Assembly (NCBI GenBank): GCA_027307295.1
Contig: DAHUXF010000158.1
Span: forward strand, 1 to 6,836
DNA length: 6,836 nt
Source of the DNA: Acidobacteriaceae bacterium
Lineage (GTDB): Bacteria > Acidobacteriota > Terriglobia > Terriglobales > Acidobacteriaceae
Reading direction: 5' to 3'
The notes under the pieces were generated by a model. That model made no database searches. It worked only from the letters and a program-made list of their open reading frames with translations, and was not told where the DNA came from. Numbering within the stretch: the first letter of the stretch is position 1; each line of letters begins with the position of its first letter. Made by a program: the position numbers and the translations under genes. Shown piece after piece: positions 1-5,606 of the stretch.

Positions 1-1196
1 TGGCGCCTATTTATCTGATTGCGCATCACTGGTTCACGGACAATGTTTTTGAGCAGATCATCTGGATGGGCTGCGTCTGGCTGGTGGTCCGGGCCATCCA
101 TACAGACGATCCTCGGTATTGGTTATGGTTCGGCGTGCTGGCTGGAATCGGCTTTGAAAATAAATATTCCATCGCGTACCTGCTGCTTGGACTTCTGGTG
201 GGTGTGGTGCTCACGCCGCAACGCCATTTTCTGAAGAGCCGCTATCTCTGGCTCGGCGTGCTGGCTTGCGCGGTGATTGCGCTGCCCAATCTTCTTTGGC
301 AAGTGCACTACCATTTCCCTTTTCTGGAGCTGATTCACAACATCCGCATGGGCAACCGCGATGTGGTGCGTGCTCCACTGGCCTTCATTGTCGATCAGGC
401 CGCCATCATGAACCCGCTGCTCTTTCCGTTATGGGTTGGAGGAGCTATCTGGCTCTTTATGGACCGTGATGGAAGGCGCTATCGCGTGCTCAGCTGGGCA
501 TTCCTGGTGGTGCTGTCCACGTTCATCCTGACGAAAGCCAAGAACTACTATGTAGTTCCCGTCTACCCAATGTTATTTGCAGGGGGCGCGATTGCATTGG
601 AGCGCATGGCCAGAGGATGGCCCAGGGCCGGCAATTGGACCAGAGGCGTTTATGCAGGTGCGGTAATTGTGGCAGGCGTGGTGTTCATGCCGTTCTCTGT
701 TCCGGTACTCTCGCCGGAAAACTTCATCCGTTATGAAAAGATGTTAGGGATGCAGCCGCCCGAAATTGAGCACCAGGCCACCGGCCCTCTGCCGCAATGG
801 TTTGCCGACGAGTTCGGCTGGCAGGAGATGGTGGAGAAAGTAGCGCGTGTTTACAACAGTCTTCCTCCCGAAGAGCGCGCGCGTACAGCAATTTTTTCTA
901 ACGGATGGGGCGAGGCGGCGGCGGTTGATTTCTATGGTCCCCGTTACGGTCTGTCGCAGGCCATCAGCAAGCACAACAGCTATTGGCTATGGGGCCCCAG
1001 TAAATATGACGGAAGCACGATGATTATTCTCCGGAGCAGTGGCCGCAATGACCGCGAGTATTTTAAGAACGTCGAAGTTGCCGGCCACGTGGAGCATCCT
1101 TATGCCCGCCGGGATGAATTTTTTGACATTCTTCTTTGCCGTGGACTAAAGGTCAATTTGCGCGACGCATGGCCCAGCCTCAAGCAGTTTGACTAG
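1..1196 (+). CDS. Glycosyltransferase family 39 (ArnT/PMT-like) membrane protein, 3'-terminal part
   Basis: The reading frame is open from base 3 to the TAG at 1194-1196, giving 397 residues with no start in view, so the N-terminus lies upstream of the window. Successive hydrophobic segments (for example around bases 120-165, 180-225, 245-300, 405-460, 490-535, 545-600 and 645-710) are followed by a soluble C-terminal domain of about 150 residues from roughly base 760. A polytopic N-terminal part, the G-x-G-F-E-N-K-Y-S segment before a helix, and the soluble tail match GT39/PMT_2-type transferases. These move sugars from polyprenyl-phosphate carriers to lipid, protein or glycan acceptors on the outer face of the inner membrane. 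The acidic catalytic loop of the family is near the N-terminus and is not visible, so donor and acceptor cannot be named. The ATG at 66 is internal to the frame and unlikely to be the start. Family call fairly sure, substrate unknown. Confidence 0.8.
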   Translation, partial: APIYLIAHHWFTDNVFEQIIWMGCVWLVVRAIHTDDPRYWLWFGVLAGIGFENKYSIAYLLLGLLVGVVLTPQRHFLKSRYLWLGVLACAVIALPNLLWQVHYHFPFLELIHNIRMGNRDVVRAPLAFIVDQAAIMNPLLFPLWVGGAIWLFMDRDGRRYRVLSWAFLVVLSTFILTKAKNYYVVPVYPMLFAGGAIALERMARGWPRAGNWTRGVYAGAVIVAGVVFMPFSVPVLSPENFIRYEKMLGMQPPEIEHQATGPLPQWFADEFGWQEMVEKVARVYNSLPPEERARTAIFSNGWGEAAAVDFYGPRYGLSQAISKHNSYWLWGPSKYDGSTMIILRSSGRNDREYFKNVEVAGHVEHPYARRDEFFDILLCRGLKVNLRDAWPSLKQFD

Positions 1197-1231
1197 GACT
1201 GACCGAGGCAAGTCAGTAAGAAACGACCGGT

Positions 1232-2089
1232 TCACAGGACCAGCCACGCGAAGCCCACCGAGGCCGTTGTGCCGAAGAGATTGACCAGGTCGTTGTCCAG
1301 CCAGCCGCGGCGTTCCAGGAGAGAGCCGAGCAGGCTGTCCACCAATGTGCCGAGAAAACCAGCGCCCACAATAATGCCGGCTTGCTTCCAGGAGGCCAGT
1401 CCGGAGAGCATGGCAGCGGCTGCAACGGTTGCTGCACCAAGCCCTGCGGCAATAGTTCCAAGCAGGCTGATTCCGCCATCCGTGCCCGCCGGGGTGCTCT
1501 TGAAATTGGTGATCAGCACGGTGCGTCCGGGAAAGGCCATGCCAATTTCACTGGAGCCGGTGTCAGCGGCGGCTTCCGCCAGTGCCGCCAGAGACAGCAC
1601 CATCCATCCGGCTGGAGCAATGGCAACCACCAGGGCAGCAGCGCCCAGATTGGCCATGGCTTGCGCGGCAGTGCGTCCGTCGCGAGGTTCAGCGGTTCGG
1701 AGCTGCTCTTTGCGGGTGCGTCCCACGCGCGTGGCCGCCAGTGTAACCACAAAAACGACCAGCAGCGCCAGAAACATGCGCAGGTCACGGATGGCCATGA
1801 TGAAGGCCACGGATGATCCGGCCATGGCGCCGCTGAAGCTGACGCCGCCCACAACCCATGCCAGCAGGGCGAAGCCGCATGTGATCGCGAGCGCGGAAAG
1901 AAAATGACGGCTGCCAGGAGGGAACTCGGAGCCATGCAGGACCGCAAAGGTCGCCAATATGGCGGCGGCAGAGCAAAGGGCAAGCGCATCCGCAGCCCGG
2001 AATCCCTGCGGCGTCTGCTTTGGGTGTTCCTGGCCATGCCGGGAAGTGTCTTGCAGCTGGCGCTCAGAATTTACCAGTGGCGGCATCAT
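1232..2089 (-). CDS. DUF92 family integral membrane protein
   Basis: With the ATG at 2089-2087 this is a 285-residue, very hydrophobic protein with about seven or eight predicted membrane segments. The second half carries the DUF92 (TMEM19-like) signatures: A-D-T-G-S-S-E-I-G near residues 176-183, G-T-D-G-G-I-S-L-L-G-T at 202-212, G-F-L-G-T-L-V-D-S-L-L-G at 244-255, and L-D-N-D-L-V-N at 264-270. The family includes VTE6, a phytyl-phosphate kinase of plants and cyanobacteria, so a role in polyprenyl or isoprenoid phosphate metabolism is conceivable but unproven here. The frame can be extended to a TTG at 2155, but that would overlap the ku start by 10 bp and add a polar, unconserved leader. 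ATG 2089 or the adjacent ATG 2086 is preferred, although neither has a clear Shine-Dalgarno sequence. The gene converges on the glycosyltransferase with a 35 bp gap. Confidence 0.82.
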   Translation of the reverse strand: MMPPLVNSERQLQDTSRHGQEHPKQTPQGFRAADALALCSAAAILATFAVLHGSEFPPGSRHFLSALAITCGFALLAWVVGGVSFSGAMAGSSVAFIMAIRDLRMFLALLVVFVVTLAATRVGRTRKEQLRTAEPRDGRTAAQAMANLGAAALVVAIAPAGWMVLSLAALAEAAADTGSSEIGMAFPGRTVLITNFKSTPAGTDGGISLLGTIAAGLGAATVAAAAMLSGLASWKQAGIIVGAGFLGTLVDSLLGSLLERRGWLDNDLVNLFGTTASVGFAWLVL

Positions 2090-2101
2090 TGGCAGTGTAA
2101 T
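2071..2101 (+). promoter_or_regulatory. Possible weak promoter for ku
   Basis: A TGTAAT (2096-2101, five of six matches to TATAAT) lies 19 bp downstream of TTACCA (2071-2076, four of six to TTGACA). It would give a leader of about 38 nt before the ku ATG and would overlap the start of the divergent DUF92 gene. The spacing is longer than ideal and the call rests on consensus matching only. Confidence 0.22.
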
Positions 2102-2134
2102 GCATCTTACAGATCGGGGCTGCCTGTGGCAGTC

Positions 2135-2140
2135 AGGAGA
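2135..2140 (+). promoter_or_regulatory. Ribosome binding site of ku
   Basis: AGGAGA lies 5 nt before the ATG at 2146. This strong Shine-Dalgarno sequence fixes the ku start, and the Ku N-terminal motif begins directly after it. Confidence 0.85.
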
Positions 2141-2145
2141 TTCAT

Positions 2146-3027
2146 ATGGCTGCAACGATCTGGACCGGATATCTCACTTTTGGGTTGATTTCCATGCCGG
2201 TACGGCTTTTTTCCGGCGCGCGGCCCCAACGGGTCTCATTTCATATGTTGCATCGAAAGGACCATGTCAGGGTCAAGCAGCAATTAGTTTGCCCGGAAGA
2301 GGAGCGCCCGGTGGAGCGCAATGAGATCGTGAAGGGCTATGAATTCCGCAAAGGCGAATATGTGATCGTGGAACCAGAGGAGATTAAAAAGATTGAGCCC
2401 AAGACTGCTAAAGCCATGGAGATCCTGGAATTTGTGAAACAAGAGGAGATCGACCCGGTTTATTTTGAGTCGTCTTATTATCTCGCGCCGGAGGATGCAG
2501 CCAAGAAACCATATACGTTGCTGGTCCGTGCCCTGAAGGCCACGGGCTATGTGGGGATTGCCAAGCTGGCCATGCATAATCGGGAGTACACCGCATTTTT
2601 GCGTCCGTATGAAAACGGGTTCATGCTCCATACCATGTACTATCAGAATGAAATCCGCGAAGCTCCGGATTTCGGCACAGACAATGCAAACTTGAAAGAG
2701 AGTGAAGTCAAAGTTGCTCACCAGTTGATTGAAGCGCTGGCGGCTGAATGGGACCCATCAAAGTATTATGATACCTTCGAAGCCAACCTTAAAAAGCTGA
2801 TTCAAGCCCGTATGTATGGCAAAGAGGTGGTGTCGATCGATAAGCCCAAGCCTCATGCTGCGCCTACCGATCTGATGGAAGCGCTGAAACAGAGCTTGGC
2901 CCAGATGGAAGGGAAGAAAAAGGGCCCGCAACGGGTTGAAGCGGCACAGCAGGCGGCGGAAGTGCAGATCAGAAGCGGACAAAAATCCGCTTCAGGACGA
3001 AAAAAACCGCCCCGGCGGGCAGCCTGA
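2146..3027 (+). CDS. ku: Non-homologous end joining protein Ku (bacterial type)
   Basis: This 293-residue protein is a full-length bacterial Ku, a homodimeric ring that threads onto double-strand DNA ends and recruits the ligase LigD. The family N-terminus is clear: I-W-T-G-Y-L-T-F-G-L-I-S-M-P-V-R-L at residues 5-21, then S-F-H-M-L-H at 31-36. The K-G-Y-E-F-x-K-G-E-Y-V-I-V block lies at 63-75, the V-Y-F-E-S-S-Y-Y-L-A-P block at 105-115, and the W-D-P-S-K-Y-Y-D-T-F-E motif at 202-212. The core ends near residue 230. After a proline-rich linker comes D-L-M-E-A-L-K-Q-S-L (242-251), the short conserved C-terminal segment proposed in the family to contact LigD. It is followed by a Lys/Arg-rich tail to residue 293 (clusters at 257-259, 285-287 and 290-291); basic tails in other bacterial Ku proteins affect DNA binding and sliding. 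No ligD is visible in the window. The gene is monocistronic as far as can be seen. Confidence 0.96.
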   Translation: MAATIWTGYLTFGLISMPVRLFSGARPQRVSFHMLHRKDHVRVKQQLVCPEEERPVERNEIVKGYEFRKGEYVIVEPEEIKKIEPKTAKAMEILEFVKQEEIDPVYFESSYYLAPEDAAKKPYTLLVRALKATGYVGIAKLAMHNREYTAFLRPYENGFMLHTMYYQNEIREAPDFGTDNANLKESEVKVAHQLIEALAAEWDPSKYYDTFEANLKKLIQARMYGKEVVSIDKPKPHAAPTDLMEALKQSLAQMEGKKKGPQRVEAAQQAAEVQIRSGQKSASGRKKPPRRAA

Positions 3028-3146
3028 GAACATCTGGAATGCCCCCGGTTAACCGTTAGCTCTGCAGGGCCTCGGGGCCGGCATTGTACTATCCATATGC
3101 AGTACTTTTGAAACCGCTAAGGGCAAAACCGGCAGGCACAATGATT

Positions 3147-3152
3147 TACAAT
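3147..3152 (+). promoter_or_regulatory. Possible -10 element of the lipoprotein gene
   Basis: TACAAT matches TATAAT at five of six positions and would start transcription near 3159, leaving a leader of about 55 nt. No good -35 hexamer lies at 16-18 bp upstream. TTTACA at 3145-3150 overlaps it and could instead be read as a -35. This is consensus matching only. Confidence 0.22.
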
Positions 3153-3201
3153 TAAACCTCGCAAAAGTGGCTAGATCGCTGCGTTCATACCTGTAAGAAC
3201 A

Positions 3202-3208
3202 GGCGGAG
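3202..3208 (+). promoter_or_regulatory. Ribosome binding site of the propeller lipoprotein
   Basis: GGCGGAG ends 5 nt before the ATG at 3214. This spacing favours ATG 3214 over the TTG at 3211, and the Lys/Arg start of a signal peptide follows immediately. Confidence 0.6.
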
Positions 3209-3213
3209 CTTTG

Positions 3214-4563
3214 ATGAAGTTACGTTTCAAGACGTTGTGGCTTGTACTTGCCGCATGTGCCCTCATATTGCTGGCGGCAGGCTGCAATGACACGTTGCGG
3301 CAGTTTATTACTCCAGTGCCTTCGCCTACGGGTGATCCGGGGACCTTGTCGCATGCCATTGCCTTATCTACAAATCCAGCGCCATCTTCTGTTGGCAGTG
3401 ACATGCATATTGATATTTCCGGAGACACCAGCGCCGGCATTGTGCCGGTTGGGCCGAACCCTGTTTTCCTGGGAAAGAACTCAAGCCGCGTGTTCATTAT
3501 CAATTCAGGTAGTACAACGCCTACGGTGGTCCCGCCAACGGTTTCAGTGTACACAGCTCTGCTGGGTTTTAATGCGACCGTCAGCACCGTGACTCTGCCC
3601 ACCACCGGTCCGGACGCTGTGGTTACGCCCGTTGCCGGCGCTACCAGCAGTTCCAACGATATCTTTATCGCTAACCAGGGCAGTGACAGTGTAAGCGTGA
3701 TTTCCGGGACCGTGCTGGCTGTGACCAAAACAATTCATCTGGTATCAGGAGCCAAACCCGTATCCATTGCCGGGAATGCGGCGAACAACAAGATTTTTGT
3801 GGTGAACAACGGAGCGGGCAGCGTTTCAGAAATTTCCACCATCGACGATACATTCATCAAGGACATCACAGTGGGCGTTTCGCCGATATGGGGCGTCATG
3901 AGCACGGATGGGCTGTTTGTCTTCGTTGTGAATCAGGGTGATGGCACCGTCAGCGTGATAGATACGTCATTGGAAAGCGTGATCGCTACAATCGCCGTAG
4001 GCGCTTCGCCCAACTTTGCCTTTTATGAGCCCAAGCTGAAGCGCGTTTATGTGAGCAACACCGGGGCGAACACAGTCAGCGTGATCCAGGCAAACATCAC
4101 CACCACTACGCCTCCGGCCAAGCTGGCAGACATTGTGGTTTCAGGCGCGCCCACTTCAGTCACTGCGCTCTCCGATGGAACCAAGGCTTACGCAGCCCTG
4201 GGCAATTGCGCCTCTGGCACCAACCACCTGAACATTATTACGAACCTGGCCGGCTGTACCGGCAACCTGGTCAGCGTGATTGATGCGGTAGCGCTGCGTG
4301 AGGCCAAAACGATTACAGTAGGCTCCGGCGCTATTTCCATTGACGCTGCAAGCGATGCTTCCAAGGTTTTTGTGGTGAACGCGCATGACAGCGTGACGGA
4401 CGCCTCCGGTACGCATACAGCCGGCACAATTTCTGACATCCGGACCAGCACCGGACTTGAGATTGTTCGAAAAACCGTGCCGCAGCAGGACCCTAACTGC
4501 AAGATAAGCTCTACCGTTTCCTGCCCGTCGCAGACGCCATTTATGGTGCGCACGTTCCCATAA
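3214..4563 (+). CDS. YVTN/YncE-type seven-bladed beta-propeller lipoprotein
   Basis: This 449-residue protein begins with a lipoprotein signal peptide: K2, R4 and K6, a hydrophobic core at 8-22, and the lipobox A-A-G-C with Cys24 as the lipidation site. After a Pro/Ser-rich linker, seven degenerate repeats can be picked out by eye, starting near residues 92, 150, 193, 235, 277, 324 and 384. Each follows the pattern (R/K)-(V/I)-(F/Y)-(V/I)-x-N-x-G-x-x-(T/S)-V-S-V-I, a spacer, then a (V)-G-x-x-P turn. This is the YVTN/YncE repeat and predicts a closed propeller, anchored in an outer-envelope membrane or exposed at the surface. Propellers of this family are mostly binding scaffolds, and no enzyme motif is visible, so the function is unknown. 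Blade 6 carries an insertion with Cys332 and Cys348, and the C-terminus has Cys429 and Cys437, which could form disulfides. The gene appears monocistronic and ends before a strong terminator. Confidence 0.82.
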   Translation: MKLRFKTLWLVLAACALILLAAGCNDTLRQFITPVPSPTGDPGTLSHAIALSTNPAPSSVGSDMHIDISGDTSAGIVPVGPNPVFLGKNSSRVFIINSGSTTPTVVPPTVSVYTALLGFNATVSTVTLPTTGPDAVVTPVAGATSSSNDIFIANQGSDSVSVISGTVLAVTKTIHLVSGAKPVSIAGNAANNKIFVVNNGAGSVSEISTIDDTFIKDITVGVSPIWGVMSTDGLFVFVVNQGDGTVSVIDTSLESVIATIAVGASPNFAFYEPKLKRVYVSNTGANTVSVIQANITTTTPPAKLADIVVSGAPTSVTALSDGTKAYAALGNCASGTNHLNIITNLAGCTGNLVSVIDAVALREAKTITVGSGAISIDAASDASKVFVVNAHDSVTDASGTHTAGTISDIRTSTGLEIVRKTVPQQDPNCKISSTVSCPSQTPFMVRTFP

Positions 4564-4605
4564 GGCGCTGTTTCATGCAGGCAGGCCTCATACCTCTCCA
4601 GAAAT

Positions 4606-4637
4606 AAAACAGGGTGGTCTGCAACCGCCCTGTTTTT
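4606..4637. terminator. Bidirectional rho-independent terminator
   Basis: Bases 4606-4618 (AAAACAGGGTGGT) pair with 4624-4636 (ACCGCCCTGTTTT) to form a 13 bp stem with one G-U wobble, closed by a 5 nt loop (4619-4623). On the plus strand the stem ends in a run of five T (4633-4637), 43 bp after the lipoprotein stop. On the minus strand the A-rich left side gives the T run, 27 bp after the cheX stop. It therefore suits both converging genes. Confidence 0.88.
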
Positions 4638-4662
4638 GTTGATTGGCTGCTCAGGAGAAAGG

Positions 4663-5154
4663 TTAGACTGGCCGGTTGTCAGCGCGACGCCTGCCCGTGT
4701 AGCGCATGGCAATGTTCATGAAGATGTTTCCGCTGTCTGTATCGAAGCACATCACCAGGGCTTCCTGGTCTTCGCTGCTTTTTTCGCCCAGCTCTGCCAC
4801 ATGGACCACGGGCGGATTAATTTTGAAGCGGAACCCCTGGTCATTGAGCGTGGTTACGGCGCTGCCAATGACCATGTTGGCAAGCTCGCAAACGGTTTCG
4901 CGCGCGATTTCAACGCTTTCAGGCATAGGCGACCCGGCAAGATAGCTCGCCACTTTTGCCGCCGTCGGCGTGTCAATATCGAAGATGATACGGCCTTCGA
5001 TGTCCCCCTTGATCGTGACCATGGAGGCCACGCCTTTGCGGCGATAGGCTTCCTCTTCCATGGAAACATCGCCAATGCGCGTGGAGCACTGCAGCGTTTC
5101 GGCCAGCACGGCATCCGCCGCATTGATGAACGGCTGTATCAGTTCGATTCTCAT
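4663..5154 (-). CDS. cheX: Chemotaxis phosphatase CheX
   Basis: The 163-residue product resembles CheX of the CheC/CheX/FliY family, which removes the phosphate from CheY-P in bacteria that lack CheZ. It has the usual opening M-R-I-E-L-I-x-P-F-I-x-A followed by the early helix. The catalytic signature E-x-x-N is present once (E90 and N93 in E-L-A-N-M-V-I-G), as in CheX; CheC carries two such motifs. The strand pair around residues 45-60 (V-T-I-K-G-D-I-E-G-R-I-I-F-D) and the P-P-V-V segment after the catalytic helix also fit. The C-terminus ends in a short Arg-rich tail (R-R-R-A-D-N-R) that looks poorly conserved. The ATG at 5154 lies 2 bp after the cheY stop, with its ribosome site inside cheY, so the two are probably translationally coupled. 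This is the last gene of the operon. The family is confident; CheX rather than CheC rests on the single motif. Confidence 0.88.
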   Translation of the reverse strand: MRIELIQPFINAADAVLAETLQCSTRIGDVSMEEEAYRRKGVASMVTIKGDIEGRIIFDIDTPTAAKVASYLAGSPMPESVEIARETVCELANMVIGSAVTTLNDQGFRFKINPPVVHVAELGEKSSEDQEALVMCFDTDSGNIFMNIAMRYTGRRRADNRPV

Positions 5155-5156
5155 GT

Positions 5157-5594
5157 TCAGTTCCCCTGGAGCGTCGGCGTGGCCACGGCCGCGTCGTCAC
5201 CCATCACGTATTTAATCACCTCGTACAGAATTTCCGATTTCACCGGTTTCTGCACGAAATGGCGCGCGCCCTTTTGCAGGGCAGCCACAATGTTTTCCTG
5301 GTAGCCCACGGAAGAGACCATGACAATACGGGCCTCAGGGTGCGCGCGGACAATGCGCTCGGCGGCCTCAATTCCTTCCATCTGCGGCATGGTGATGTCC
5401 ATGAGCACCATGTCCGGCAAAGTACGATCGTATTCCGTGATCGCAGTGCAGCCATCGCCGGCTTCACCCACGATCTCGCCTCCGAAGGACTCCACCATCT
5501 TGGCCACGTTCTTGCGGGCAAACACCGAATCATCCACCACCAGGTAACGGATGGCTTTGCGGTCCTTGCGTATTAATACGGGAAATGCTTCCAT
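5157..5594 (-). CDS. cheY: CheY-like single-domain response regulator
   Basis: The 145-residue product is one receiver domain with no output domain, the form of CheY, which carries the signal from CheA to the flagellar switch. The active site is complete: acidic D21 and D22, phosphoacceptor D66 in L-M-D-I-T-M-P, S94 (Thr87 in E. coli) and K116 (Lys109). F113 takes the place of E. coli Tyr106. The region after S94, S-S-V-G-Y-Q-E-N, resembles the S-A-M-G-Q-Q form of Bacillus and Thermotoga CheY, whose phosphatases are CheC and CheX, and cheX is the next gene. About 16 residues precede the first strand, a little more than in E. coli CheY. The start at 5594 is chosen over the longer frame to 5639 because AAGGAG lies 6 nt upstream and the longer form would overlap cheB. 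The gap to cheB is 10 bp. Confidence 0.92.
   Translation of the reverse strand: MEAFPVLIRKDRKAIRYLVVDDSVFARKNVAKMVESFGGEIVGEAGDGCTAITEYDRTLPDMVLMDITMPQMEGIEAAERIVRAHPEARIVMVSSVGYQENIVAALQKGARHFVQKPVKSEILYEVIKYVMGDDAAVATPTLQGN
5162..5167 (-). promoter_or_regulatory. Ribosome binding site of cheX
   Basis: AGGGGA on the minus strand lies 7 nt before the cheX ATG and entirely inside the last codons of cheY, which points to coupled translation. Confidence 0.65.
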
Positions 5595-5600
5595 ACGTTT

Positions 5601-5606
5601 CTCCTT
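5601..5606 (-). promoter_or_regulatory. Ribosome binding site of cheY
   Basis: AAGGAG on the minus strand lies 6 nt before ATG 5594. It overlaps the TAA stop of cheB (5607-5605) and decides the cheY start. Confidence 0.85.

Larger units (their letters stand above)
3028..3213. other. Intergenic spacer with small inverted repeats
   Basis: This 186 bp non-coding stretch separates ku from the lipoprotein gene. It holds a perfect 10 bp palindrome CGGTTAACCG (3046-3055), enclosed by the complementary hexamers AATGCC (3038-3043) and GGCATT (3080-3085). There is also a 5 bp inverted repeat GTACT (3086-3090) / AGTAC (3101-3105) followed by four T residues (3106-3109). Either could help end ku transcription, but none is a convincing intrinsic terminator. 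No small ORF with a ribosome site was found. Confidence 0.4.

Noticed and set aside
1198..1217. Inverted repeat ACTGAC / GTCAGT between the glycosyltransferase and DUF92 genes
   Set aside because: A 6 bp stem with an 8 nt loop and no T run on either strand is too weak to call a terminator.
1269..1907. Long plus-strand open frame (212 codons) opposite the DUF92 gene
   Set aside because: It lies wholly antisense to a gene with clear family motifs, has low-complexity Ala/Ser/Pro/Arg composition and no ribosome site. It is a GC-driven shadow frame.
3007..3018. GC palindrome CCGCCCCGGCGG near the ku stop, after a run of A
   Set aside because: It lies inside the basic tail codons of ku, leaves a loop of only 2 nt, and has no T run after it.
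2146..4563. Possible defence island or novel system formed by Ku, the propeller lipoprotein and neighbours
   Set aside because: The genes have separate signals and a 186 bp spacer with a possible promoter, there are no nuclease, helicase, integrase or toxin motifs, and nothing in the sequence ties Ku to the lipoprotein.
4188..4712. Minus-strand open frame opposite the lipoprotein gene, running under the terminator
   Set aside because: It overlaps the clear propeller repeats and the cheX end, with no motif or ribosome site.
4636..5304. Plus-strand open frame of 222 codons starting M-L-I-G-C-S, which resembles a lipobox
   Set aside because: There is no hydrophobic signal core before the Cys, the frame begins in the terminator region, and it runs antisense to cheX and cheY, which are strongly supported.
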